NCBI GenBank assembly: GCA_034359265.1
Contig: CP136891.1
Coordinates: 88,616,001 to 88,680,000 of the forward strand
Reading direction: 5' to 3'
Length of the DNA: 64,000 bases
Origin: Canna indica
Taxonomy: Eukaryota > Streptophyta > Magnoliopsida > Zingiberales > Cannaceae
Shown here: positions 1-9,711 of the stretch, piece by piece
How the letters are laid out: the number at the start of each line of letters is the position of its first letter
Numbering within the stretch: the first letter of the stretch is position 1
The notes under the pieces: model-generated
What the model was told of the DNA's origin: nothing
Database searches by the model: none
What the model saw: the letters and a program-made list of their open reading frames with translations, nothing else
Program-made: the position numbers and the translations under genes

Positions 1-9
1 TTAATAACT

Positions 10-98
10 GGCGCCCCCCAAAGGGAGCGCTAGCTAGAAATTATCGACGCCCTTTTAAATGGGTCGGTTATTAATTAACCGGCTCCTTTGAGGGCGCC
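10..98. repeat. GGCGCC-type inverted repeat, probable edge of a DNA transposon
   Basis: An arm at 10-28 (GGCGCCCCCCAAAGGGAGC) faces a related arm at 81-98 (GGCTCCTTTGAGGGCGCC) across about 50 bases. GGCG/CGCC words recur to about position 215. This looks like the subterminal part of a DNA transposon cut by the left edge of the window. No end, target duplication or coding region is visible, so the class is not assigned. Confidence 0.35.
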
Positions 99-240
99 TT
101 TTTTTTCTATTCATTGACTGTTATATTTTTACCTTGTATCTGGCGTTAGTAGAAGAGTCCAAATTTCATTTTAGGCTAAAAAATAACGCCCAAATTATCA
201 TGTAATAGGCGTCAGTTTTTGTTATATTTACTCTAGTGTA

Positions 241-363
241 AATATGAATAAGTAGAAGATTATGATGTTTGGTCAATTTCTGCTACTAAGTTTATAACTA
301 TTGCGTCATTGTAGAGTATAGTATAAAATTATGCTCTGATGCTCAATGGCATATACTTTAATA
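241..363 (+). repeat. Dispersed direct duplicate, copy 1
   Basis: About 123 bases here recur at 3399-3523 in the same orientation with only small indels; both begin TATGAATAAGTAGAAGAT and end CTCAATGGCATATACTTTA. Copy 2 begins about 50 bases after an exon donor site. The pair therefore looks like a duplicated piece of intron rather than a transposon end. No coding content is visible. Confidence 0.8.
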
Positions 364-600
364 TAATATTGTTTTATAAAGATCTACATAATTTCTCATG
401 CGTGATCCACATTTTCTTTAGTAATATTGTTTCTTATATTATTTCATAATTTCTCATTATAACTGGAATTGATAATAATTTTATTTTTGTTTGTACCTCT
501 TTAAAGTTTTGTTGTGGTATGCCCCATCTTGTTATTCAAGCTAGTCAAGTTCTCTTAGAAATCATAGAGTGCTAACATAATAATGCCACTGAAGTGTATG

Positions 601-1209
601 CAGGGGCGTATAGAAGATTTTGAAAATGGGGGACATAAAGGAATTTAAAATTGAAATTAGGGTATTCAGTTACAATTTTGGGGTGCGGGGGCTTGCCCCC
701 GCGGTACAGTACAATATAATTGTATAAAAATACCTTTAACATAAGATAATCAAAATATATAGATAGCCCTCGCGGTACAGTATAATATAATTGTATAAAA
801 ATACCTTTAACATAAGATAATCAAAATATATAGATCAACAAATGAGAAACAAATAAAAGTAGTACTTTATAATAAATAAAAATCAATCAATCAAAGTAAT
901 ATGTAGTTTTGAGCAGAATCATTTACCTTATAAAACTGAAATTGTATTCACCCAATCAAGAACTATACGATTGTTTAAACCACTTGAAGCTACCCGTTAA
1001 CAAAGAGATAACATGTATTGTTTTCTTTAAAATAAGTAACAACACAAATTCAATGATTTATATATAGAAGATTAAATTTCATCAATCTTGAAATAAATGC
1101 AAAATTAGAATTAACAACAAAAATTAAAATATAAAATTATTTTTTATTTTTATTTTTTAAAAAATAGAAGATAAAATGTCCCCCATTTACTATGTTGTAT
1201 ACGCCCCTG
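601..1209. mobile_element. Non-autonomous hAT element (MITE), 609 bp
   Basis: The ends are inverted: the left begins CAGGGGCGTATA and the right ends TATACGCCCCTG, and similarity runs about 35 bases inward (both arms contain AAATGGGGGACAT). The flanks carry a perfect 8-bp target duplication AGTGTATG at 593-600 and 1210-1217. An 8-bp duplication with CAGGG-type ends is the hAT signature. The element has no transposase and is AT-rich. It contains a 71-bp tandem duplication (see the separate entry). The perfect duplication suggests an insertion that is not very old. Confidence 0.92.
701..835 (+). repeat. 71-bp tandem duplication inside the hAT MITE
   Basis: The word GCGGTACAG begins at 701 and again at 772. 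The block that follows (TATAATTGTATAAAAATACC and onward to AAAATATATAGAT) is repeated almost unchanged. This is an internal duplication of the MITE with no coding capacity. Confidence 0.9.
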
Positions 1210-1217
1210 AGTGTATG

Positions 1218-2324
1218 TACTCATGGAGTTTGTTGCTTTTGGTGGAGACTTGGGCTCTCCATTGCGAAGAGTCTAGTTGATTGAGATTGTGGTATAACAA
1301 AAGGGCATGATTTATTCATTGAGTGTGATCAAATTTTGTGTCGTAGGATTGTGGAGGGAAGTGAGATGGAGGCTCTAGTTGGAATATCTTGGATGAACAA
1401 ATTTCTCAGATATTTGAGAGGCGTTTCCAGCGAAAAACTTTCACAGTCAAGAAGAAGTCCATGTCTAAAGTATTTAGGTAACTTTTCCACAGGGCATCTT
1501 GTGTTTCTTCTATTTGCCTGCATTCTAACTTCACATTGAACCATGGACTACCAGATTCAGATTCCTCAAGGTACGAGATGCTAAAGCAACTTGTAGGTTT
1601 CAAATAGGAGCGATTAACCTATATGTAAACCTTAATTAGTTTTTATAAGTACATGGATTTACATTTGAATTCAATTCAGTGAACGAAGTAAGTTTAAGTG
1701 AGTAACTTAAATTAAGTCAAGCTACTGCAGTTCTTGGACAATTAGCATGTAATTATAACAATAATTACTATTGCTTAGTGCACTCAAAAATTTACTTCGT
1801 TTGAGATAATCTTTGTGATCTGATTCAATTTTTCAATGATATTTGATTTTAAAAGAAATTTTTTTATTTTCAATTATTTTACAATTAGGTCATATTCGCT
1901 TGGCTCTAGTTAAATTGAGTTTTAAAATAATTTTATATTCGATTTGATTTTTCAATTATATTTGATTTTTTTAAAAAAAATAATTTTGAATTCAATAGGA
2001 TTAAATCATGATTTTTGATATATATGAACTCAAAAATTGAAATATAATATATATAATACTTTTTTTTATATCCAGCCTGATTAAGTCTTGTCTGCATAGA
2101 GAGTAAGGGATAAGTTCATATTCCTAATATATACTTAGGTGAAATTATGTGACATCATTTTGATTCATGCGTAATATTTCGGTGGACACGCGATTACGTA
2201 CATTGACTTAGATTTTATTCTTATTAATTGATTAATGGGTTCAGAAAATATAATAACGAACGGTCACGAGTCTATATTTACGAGGAAGAAAATGTTAGAG
2301 CACAATAAGATGTAGTTAGTATTA
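1218..2324. other. Intergenic AT-rich DNA, no gene recognised
   Basis: A short open stretch at 1336-1539 on the plus strand and overlapping ones on the minus strand show no recognised domain and lack splice or promoter context. 1840-2090 is very AT-rich. I see no transposon end. Confidence 0.5.
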
Positions 2325-2595
2325 TTACAAGAGACGAATGACAATACAAGAGATGTCATCGGTGCTTCCTCTGCTAACCCGCTTCTTCGGTCAACTCCTG
2401 GGCCGCTTTCTTAGAGTCCTTTATCTCCTTGATTATCTCCACTGCCTCCTCGTTTGACATTACCTAATCATTGTATTTTAATTAATGAACTAATTAATTA
2501 ATTATATATAAACATTTGAATTAATTATCAATTACCTTCGACAAGCCATTACTCGCCAGTATAATGAATTCAGCATCCTCGTTGACGTCAACTAG
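2325..2595 (-). pseudogene. 3' end of a protein phosphatase 2C gene (fragment)
   Basis: Two exons read on the minus strand. Exon 2536-2595 ends in the PP2C core string EDAEFIILASNGL followed by a GTAAT donor. Exon 2325-2463 follows an AG acceptor and gives VMSNEEAVEIIKEIKD, then KKAAQELTEEA. A frameshift near 2375 brings in a stop at 2374; in the shifted frame the family's C-terminal metal-site string TDDISCIVIRL follows and ends at TAA, 2325-2327. In plant PP2Cs (Mg/Mn-dependent Ser/Thr phosphatases) the expected core is LASDGLW-VMSN-EAV and DDIS near the C-terminus. Here LASDG reads LASNG, so a metal-binding Asp is lost. The upstream two-thirds of the gene was not found. Fragment plus frameshift plus lost Asp means pseudogene. 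Confidence 0.85.
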
Positions 2596-3247
2596 CTATC
2601 AGTGTATTATGCTACAGGTACCTACGTATTTTGATATATCTCAATTTGGCGCATATATAAGATTTTCATATATCTTCTTTTTAATATATTTAATTTTTTT
2701 TGTAGTTTCCCTACCTAAATTTAAATAATATATTTAATTTTTTTTATAGTTTCCCTACCTAAATTTAAATTATGATCTATAAAAAGAGTAAACGTGCATA
2801 TAGTATTAAAACAGAAAAATTATATATCTATTAATTATAGTCAACTTTTAATTGACGGGTTGAATTATAACATTTAACCATCAAATGTTAATTGAAATCG
2901 ATAAAATCAACAAATGCTCTTCGATCTAATGGAGATGTAAGAAATTTTCGATTGTGTATCGATCGAGAAAGCAATCAAGCGGCCCACTTGATCGTAAACC
3001 ATGCCACAATAGTCAATAAGCTCAATATTTGAATGGACCGCTATTCGATCGACCGACCACCTGAGTTGGACCATATATATGTTCCTAAACTTTTGACAGA
3101 CCAGTGACAGACTGATAGACCAAAGACAATTCCTTTTACTAGCATCAAAATTCCTTTTAGAAAATCTATCATTTTTTATTTACAAACAATGGTTTTGAAA
3201 ATTAATGAATTTAGAGGTATATTTATTGCATCCATTTAATTTCACAG
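2596..3247. other. AT-rich intergenic or relict intron DNA
   Basis: No coding region is seen. The block TAATATATTTAATTTTTTTT with TAGTTTCCCTACC is duplicated in tandem at about 2682-2775. The 2930-3065 part has several CGATCGA words like those in the copia LTRs further right, but no LTR boundary could be placed. Confidence 0.4.
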
Positions 3248-3350
3248 GATGTTGGCTCATTTATAAAGTTCCTGATGACCAACTGTATGAGCTGCTGTCT
3301 TATGATTTCTTATCTGCTAATGATGCTCCAGAAAGAGATCCAATGGACTG
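3248..3350 (+). pseudogene. Single exon, resembles the C-terminal part of plant peptide:N-glycanase
   Basis: The exon is bounded by a good acceptor (TTTAATTTCACAG) and a GTATGA donor. It encodes a 34-residue string without stops that contains SYDFLSANDAPERDPMDW. The core SANDAPERDPxDW is one I associate with the galactose-binding-like C-terminal domain of plant cytosolic peptide:N-glycanase (PNG1), which removes N-glycans from misfolded glycoproteins. That link is from memory and moderate. No neighbouring exon was found on either side, so this is an isolated fragment. Confidence 0.45.
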
Positions 3351-3398
3351 GTATGATACTTCAACTGTATAACGTATTGCTAATTTTTTCTTTAAATA

Positions 3399-3523
3399 AA
3401 TATGAATAAGTAGAAGATTAATTATGATGTTTGGTCAATTTCTGCTACTAAGTTTATAATTATTGTCATTGTAGAGTATAGTATAAAATTATGCTCTGAT
3501 GCTCAATGGCATATACTTTAATA
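3399..3523 (+). repeat. Dispersed direct duplicate, copy 2
   Basis: Second copy of the block at 241-363. It lies just downstream of the donor of the 3248-3350 exon, so it was probably intron sequence of that gene; copy 1 has no exon beside it. Small indels (for example ATTAATTATG against ATTATG) separate the copies. Confidence 0.8.
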
Positions 3524-5039
3524 ATCATCTAGTTAACTAAATAATAATTAAAGAATTATAAATTATAAATTATATAAATTACATAACTTGATTATAAATT
3601 TTATAAATTTATAAATCAAAAATATTAAAAACAAAATATTTATAAATATTATAAACTGATATTCAAATTTATAGAAATTATTACAAATCATAACATTTAA
3701 ATTTATATTATTGTAAATTCATATAATCCTAAGTTATAGTATTTTTTAAACATAATTTATATAATTTGTATTTGAAAAACGACAAAAAATTATATAATTT
3801 ATATTATCATATATTTATATTTAAAAAGTTATAAAATTATATAACTTGTATTATAATTTATATAATATTTGAAAAAAAAACAAAAAAACAAAAAAAATAA
3901 AGGGTTTACGTCGACCACCCTTGTTCCCTAATCAGTGGGGGATTTTAGGAAGAAAAGTTCGTGCAAAATTAAAAATTGAGTACTTTATAACAGTCTGTCA
4001 CGAGGTTGTCATACAGTCAAATTTAATTGTTCTGCAACGGTGGAGTTGCCGATCACAATGTCTTCATGAGTTTGCGATGCTAACTTACAGACTAAGTCAC
4101 ATGATTTGCATGTGATTTCCAATTAAGCACCTGATACAATAATTGAAAATATTTGTAAATAATAGCTAATTAATTACATCGGCGGAGGATGAGTGTCTAA
4201 TTATTATTCTTGTAATAATTGTTCTCTCAATTAATTTACATGCTTGTTATCTAGATATCTGCTATGTTTTCTCTGTGTACTGTATTTTACTCAGCATGAT
4301 GCATATGATCGAACATCACAAGGCTTGTATTTAGCATCAGCATGCTTCTAGTCATCCAAACTGGAACTGAGCTTTGTTTCAACCCGGTGGTGTAACTGTG
4401 TAAGCGTGGCAGCTAGTTCAATTCAAACATTTATTATCTTCATCATGCATGCCGCTTAATAATTAAGAGAGACATTTAGTACTTGACTTGATGACATCAG
4501 AATCATCAATTAACGATGAGACATTAATGGAAAAGGAGAGAAATCAAAAGGCAGACGCATGCATGTGCAGGGTACAACTTTTGGATTATTTTAATCTCTT
4601 TATTAAATTATCAACTTCATGAATTTTCATCATATATAACTAAGCCAAGCAAGTGTTCACTCGTGTGTGTATATATATATAATGCATCAACCGAAAGATA
4701 TTTCCGTCCACTATGGCTATGGAATGGTGGTCTGGCCCACTGGAATATATAGGGGCCAGTCGTACTGGATTTCATGAAACAAGTTAATTGGACGAGTTAA
4801 ATAGGACTAGTTGTTCACTCCTTAGTTTTACTTAGGGCTAGAGTTAGTTCACGGGTCGGGTTTAGGAAAAAAAACTAATCCGATCCAACCAAGTGTAATC
4901 GAGTCAAATCTAGTCGGGTTCAAAATTTGTCACATCTAAAATCCGAGCCAACCCAATCCGACCTAGTTCCAATCGGATCAGGTATTCAGGTTTAGCCGTT
5001 TAGGTAAAAGTGAGTTTTTAAACAAAATTTTTCAAAAAA
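3524..5039. other. Extremely AT-rich DNA and unclassified intergenic sequence
   Basis: 3540-3900 is a near-homopolymeric A/T stretch built of ATAATTTATA-like words. 3900-4700 has no supported gene. At 4850-4990 there is a GGGTCGGGTT...CCGACC-rich stretch that could be an eroded transposon, but I could not define its ends. Confidence 0.4.
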
Positions 5040-5344
5040 ATGAAAAAATTATACCAACGGATTAAATCCGTTGGTAATAGTCAAAAATCCGTTAGTAATA
5101 CTAATACCAACAGATTTTCATTGGTAAAATCGGTTGATGATACCATGCTAGGTATTACCAACGGATATTACAATTGTCCGTTGGTTGGTATTACCAATGG
5201 ATAAAGATATATTTGTTGGTAATTACCAGGGTTATCATCTCGTCGAGATAGCGACGAGATATCGCTGTCTCGGTGGATTTGCTTGTATCGTCTGGACGAT
5301 ACAGGCGATCCCGAGATAGGCGGTACAAGAAAAGAAAAAAAAAA

Positions 5345-5405
5345 GCCCGGGATTCGAACCCTGGCCCGCGCGGTGGACCGGAAAGGTTCCACCGCTGGGC
5401 CAGGG
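5345..5405 (-). other. tRNA-derived Pol III promoter-like unit
   Basis: On the minus strand the segment starts TGGCCCAGCGGTGG, which fits an A box. About 30 bases later comes GGGTTCGAATCCC, a perfect B box, and then a run of ten T, a typical Pol III terminator. The total is too short and lacks the pairing for a working tRNA (the arms do not fold into a normal cloverleaf). A captured SINE head or degenerate tRNA gene is more likely. It lies in the 5' region of the hAT element, antisense to its transposase. Confidence 0.6.
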
Positions 5406-5721
5406 GGTTTTTTTGCGATTTTTTTCATCCAACTTAGTGATAAGGATATCTAAATTATTGATTTTTTTTTTATAAAAAAACCTAACTTAAACCCTCCGAC
5501 GCCTGTATCTTCTATTCTTCTTCAATCTTCTTCCTCTCTCGCATCCCGTCGGCGACTCTCTCGGAAGCTTCCTCGCATCCCGTCGGCGCCTCACTTCTCC
5601 GGCGAAACTTTTCTATTTTCCGGCGATCTTCTCTCCACGGCTCGGCATGTCTGCATTTCCATTTTCCGCCATTTCTTTTTTTTCCGACATAGCTCCGGCT
5701 CGGCATGTCTGCTACATAATT

Positions 5722-5930
5722 TGATTCCAGAACAGCCTTAAGGATGTTCTTGATTAAGGCTGTTCTGGAAGGTTGATTCCAGAACAGCCTTAAGCTGTTC
5801 TTGATTCCAGAACAGCCTAAGGCTGTTCTGGAATTTGATTCGATTCCAAAACAGCTTTAAGCTGTTCTTGATTCAAGAACAGCTTAGCTGTTCTGGTTTT
5901 GATTTCAGAACAGCTTAAGCTGTTTGATTC
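5722..5930. repeat. Palindromic AGAACAGC/GCTGTTCT array
   Basis: The 14-mer family CCAGAACAGCCTTAAG and its reverse CTTAAGGCTGTTCTGG alternate about ten times in some 210 bases, separated by TTGATT spacers. The units form perfect hairpins. The array lies in the untranslated leader of the hAT transposase gene. Subterminal or leader repeats of this kind can be transposase-binding sites, but here that is only an inference. Confidence 0.85.
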
Positions 5931-6059
5931 CTTGTTTATGCTTGATAAAATGATAAGTTGATAGTATATTTGCATTGTCCTTGTTTAGCTGTGTGCCTGT
6001 GTTCAATTTGTATTGTGTATTTGTGTGCAACATTGTTTATATTGTGCAGTAAATTATAG

Positions 6060-8638
6060 AAGGAAATTCTGGTGAAACGTCTTATGATCCTTCTAAAGAT
6101 CCTAAACGGAAATTGAACTCGAAAGATATTGGTTGGAGATATGGATATTGGCCGGATTTAAACAAAAGACAATTGATTGCATGTTCACTTTGTGGCAACC
6201 AATTGAATGAGGGAATCACAAGACTTAAACAACATTTGGCGGGTGGTTATGGAGATGTGAAAAAATGTGATAAAACCACAACGCTGATAATGAGAGAAAT
6301 GCATGATGCCCCTGCAGCTAAGAGGAAGACACCATTCAGTTTGGATGATGAACAAGAAGCAGTGGCACCAGTAGACCTATCTACAACTTCCAACTCCGTG
6401 CCAAGCTCGGGAACAATTTACAAGAAAAAGAAAAAAGAGGCTGCTATTCAGTTTGCAGCAATGCCACAAGTGTCACACTCACAATCCATATCACAAACCA
6501 AGATTGGTGGATTGCTACAGAGAACTCCAGAAGAAATTGTGGATGAAAGACACTCCAAAGGTCCTAGCCAACAGACCATTGAAAGGTCTTTGAAGACAAA
6601 AGAGGCTGTTGAAAAAGTTAACACGTATGTAGCCAACTTCTTCTATGAGAATGTCATTCCTTTCAATGCGGCAAACTCAAGAAGCTATGAGTTGATGGTT
6701 GAAGGCATAGCACAAATTGGATCGGGCTACAAACCACCCACATATCATGAGTTGCGGATTCCTTTATTGAAAAAGACAAAGGAACAAACAGAAGATTTAA
6801 AGCGCAAACATGAAGAGGTTTGGGAAAGAGATGGGTGTACTCTTATGTCAGATGGGTGGACAGACAGAAGAGGGAGACAGTTGATAAATTTTCTTGTAAA
6901 TAGTCCGCAAGGGACTATTTTTCTTAGCTCTGTTGATGCTTCAAGTCAGTGTCATGATGCTCAGATGTTGGCTGACTTACTTGAGACCAAGATTGAAGAA
7001 ATTGGCCCAAGTAATGTTGTTCAAGTTATCACAGATAATGGCGCCAACTATAAGGCAGCGGGGAGATTGTTGGAGCAAATGTTGCCTACACTGTTTTGGA
7101 CCCCTTGTGCCGCACATTGCTTGGACCTTATGTTGGAAGATGTGGGAAAAATAAAAGAATTCAAGCCTACAATCGCAAGAGCAAGATCATTGACCACATT
7201 CATCTATAGACATGGTCGCCTTCTTGATGCGATGAGGGAGCACACTAACGGACATGATCTTGTTAGACCCGGGGCTACTAGATTTGCAACTGCATTTCTA
7301 ACATTGTCATGTTTGAGGAAATTTAAACAAGAGTTGCAGCGGTTGTTTGTAAGTGGAGATTGGTTTGATTCAAAATTGTGCAAGACCGAAGCGGGAAAGA
7401 AAATTTATGAATTAATCCATGCAGTTAAATTTTGGGAGGTAGTTGAAGATTGCATTAGAGCATCACAGCCTCTACTTGTGGTTTTGAGGATAGCGGATGG
7501 TGATGAAAAACCCGCTATGACGGAATTAGCCGCGGCAATGGGTGAAGCTAAGAGGAGGATCAAACAAGTCTTGGCCCACAAATCCACTTTGTGCAAGAAA
7601 ATCATTGATATCATTGAAAGTCGATGGGAGCGTCAAATGGAGACACCATTATATGGTGCGGCTCTATTTCTCAATTCGGGCAAGTATTTTGACATCAAGA
7701 AAAATGATGTCGTGTACTCGGGGAAACTACGTGAAGACTTCAATGATGTTCTTGAGAAATTAGTGTTGGATGATACAATGCGATCCAAGATACTTCTAGA
7801 TGCCGATATGTATGATGAAGATCGAGGACCTTTTGCAAGAGAGATGGTGATTAGAGAGCGCTCAAATAGAATTCCTCGTAAGTATATTGTGTATTATTTT
7901 ATTTATTAATATTTATTGTCTTTACATATTTTTGAATTTTAATGTTAGTTGAATGATGGAAATCCTTCGGTGGACGTACTCCCGAGTTTTCAAAGTTTGC
8001 AAAGCGCATTGTTAGTCTTTATTGTTCGTCCTCCGGGTGTGAACAAAATTGGAGCACTTTTGAGTTTGTAAGTAATTAAGTATTTTATGCTTTTTTAGTA
8101 CTTTCTTGTTAGTTATTACTTATTATTTTTATTTAATTACTTTTTTTTTGTATAGATTCACACCAAGAAAAGAAATAGATTGTTGCACCAAAGATTGAAT
8201 GATTTGGTGTATGTCCAATACAATCGAAAGATTGCCACGAGATTTCAAAAAATTCGTGAATATGGCAAAAACTATGATCCACTAGTACTTGACGATTTTG
8301 ATTGGGGGACAAATGCGTGGTTCAACAATGATGATGATAGAATTCCTTTTGAGCTTGTTGATGAAGCCATTGGTGCTTCAAATGCCCTTGAGGGTCGTAA
8401 TTTTCCAAGGAGGCGTGAAGTTAATGAGTTTGTCACTTATAATCGACGTCATCGTGGTTCTACTTCTACTTCTACTTCAAGATTGATGGATGAAAATTCA
8501 AGTGATGAAGAAGAAGAAGAGATATTTCCAAATGATGATGAAGACATTGAAGATGATTTCGGGCTCAAACCAACTCCTCCTCCAATGGATAATACCCCTA
8601 ATGAAGACATTGAAGATGATTTTGATAATCTTTTTTAG
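6060..8638 (+). pseudogene. hAT transposase, three exons seen, one internal nonsense codon
   Basis: Cut-and-paste transposase of the BED/DUF659/hATC type. The large exon ends at 7877 (donor GTAAGT) and is open from an acceptor near 6059; no ATG is near, so the first exon lies further upstream and was not found. Its N-terminus has a BED-like zinc finger (CSLC...H...C, about 25-55 residues in). RNase-H-fold acidic residues follow in LMSDGWTD and VQVITDNGANYKAAG, and then the conserved PCAAHCLDL. Exon 7949-8067 gives the hATC dimerisation core, including CSSSGCEQNWSTFEF. Exon 8156-8638 continues IHTKKRNRLL and ends in an acidic tail with stop at 8636-8638. The only defect seen is TGA at 7954-7956, directly before TGG; the family usually has Glu-Trp-Trp here, so one Trp codon has become a stop. 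Confidence 0.9.
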
Positions 8639-9139
8639 ATTGGACTATTGGAGATTTGGTGATTGTGATGACTTTAGCTACTTGATGTTTATTGTTCATG
8701 CTATGTGAATTGAATTTTTGTATATTCTATATTTGCTACTTTGCTACTTTGCTACTTTGCTATGTGGGTGATTTTTGTATATTTTATGGTTCATAACAGT
8801 TATGTTTATTACTTTGCTATGTGCAATGTCACAAGTGATGACTTTCAATGCTATTATTATTTATATATATTTTTTATAGTATATATTATATTGTCGATAT
8901 ATCGCGACGCGGACGATATATCGGTCGCGAAACGATATCGGTATCAAGGTTCGCTACCGCGAAATTTTTTTGGTCGCGATAATAAGCTTGGTAATTACCA
9001 ATAAATGAGTTGGTAATTTTGTTAGTAATACCAACAAATGATATATTTGTTGATAATTTTATTAGTAATACCAACAAAATTAATTTGTTGATAATTATTT
9101 GTTGGTGAAATTCTGTTTTCTTGTAGTGTGTTGATAACC

Positions 9140-9285
9140 TTTGGCAGCTGTAACAATGGCAAATGATTCAGTGTTGGTATGAAAAACATGCTGACAGATA
9201 TCACCAAAACTCCCTCAAATTGGGTTGTTAGGTCTAAACGGGGTGGTCTGGTGCTTGGAAGCTTGGACAGATACATATCAGGTTT
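9140..9285 (-). other. Exon-like stretch, unidentified
   Basis: On the minus strand two overlapping frames read PDMYLSKLPSTRPPRLDL and, after a one-base shift, SFGDICQHVFHTNTESF followed by AIVTAAKGYQ. Codon use and residue mix look like real protein, but I do not recognise the family. It abuts the right end of the CACTA-family element. It does not match the part of AXR1 expected downstream of the exons at 9712-11361. Confidence 0.3.
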
Positions 9286-9711
9286 GTACTGCCCAGTTTA
9301 GTCAAGACCTCAAAAACTGGACAAACTTATATATGAATAATCAATGTATTTCAAAATATTAATATTTCAGTAACTGATAATCAGAAACATATTTACCTTA
9401 TACATTCTCCTTTCATATTTCTAACTAATAAACATACTAACTTATGAAAGATCAGTTTAGACTCATCTACAACTATTGAACATATTTAGCTTATATGAAC
9501 TTGTAAATTTGTAATGCATGAATGTACTAAAAAAATTCAAACAAACTGCCTAGGTACATCCGTACATGTTATTTGTTGATAAATTATTTGATTGATGAGA
9601 TTCTATCTATGTTCTCTAAAATTTGAACAATAAAGTTTGAAGATTATGTTACTTGCTAGAATATGCAATTATAGCTTACACAAACATTCATAAGGAGTCT
9701 AAGAAACATAC
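9286..9711. other. Intron-like AT-rich DNA, no exon found
   Basis: This is where the fourth exon of the AXR1-like gene should lie on the minus strand. I see no reading frame matching the expected continuation after IATQ, so the gene appears truncated here. Confidence 0.5.

Larger units (their letters stand above)
5227..8990 (+). mobile_element. hAT transposon with near-complete transposase gene, 3.76 kb
   Basis: The ends are CAGGGTTATCATC at 5227 and GATAATAAGCTTG ending at 8990 (10 of 13 positions match when one is reversed). They are flanked by a perfect 8-bp target duplication GTAATTAC at 5219-5226 and 8991-8998, as expected for hAT. Both subterminal regions are rich in GATATCG/CGCGA words. 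The element holds a transposase gene (about 6060-8638), a palindromic repeat array (5722-5930) and a tRNA-like Pol III unit on the opposite strand (5345-5405). It sits inside a CACTA-family element, so it is the younger of the two. One nonsense codon probably makes it non-autonomous. Confidence 0.92.
5040..9128. mobile_element. Small CACTA-family element, split by a hAT insertion
   Basis: The right end is TTCTTGTAGTG at 9118-9128, the reverse of CACTACAAGAA, and it shares TTTTCTTGTAGTG with the CACTA element ending at 52670. Subterminal words (ACCAACGGATT, AATCCGTTGG, TTGGTATTACC) fill 5054-5226 and 8999-9105 and match those of that element. Removing the hAT insertion with one copy of its target duplication leaves about 325 bases of continuous subterminal sequence, that is, a deletion derivative with no transposase. 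No clear CACTA left tip is visible near 5040, so the left end is eroded or truncated. Confidence 0.7.

Noticed and set aside
4838..4990. GGGTCGGGTT-rich block as a complete MITE
   Set aside because: One side resembles a transposon tip, but no matching opposite end or duplication exists.
5345..5405. Functional tRNA gene on the minus strand
   Set aside because: A and B boxes are present, but spacing is short and no complete cloverleaf or acceptor stem forms. Kept only as a Pol III-like unit.
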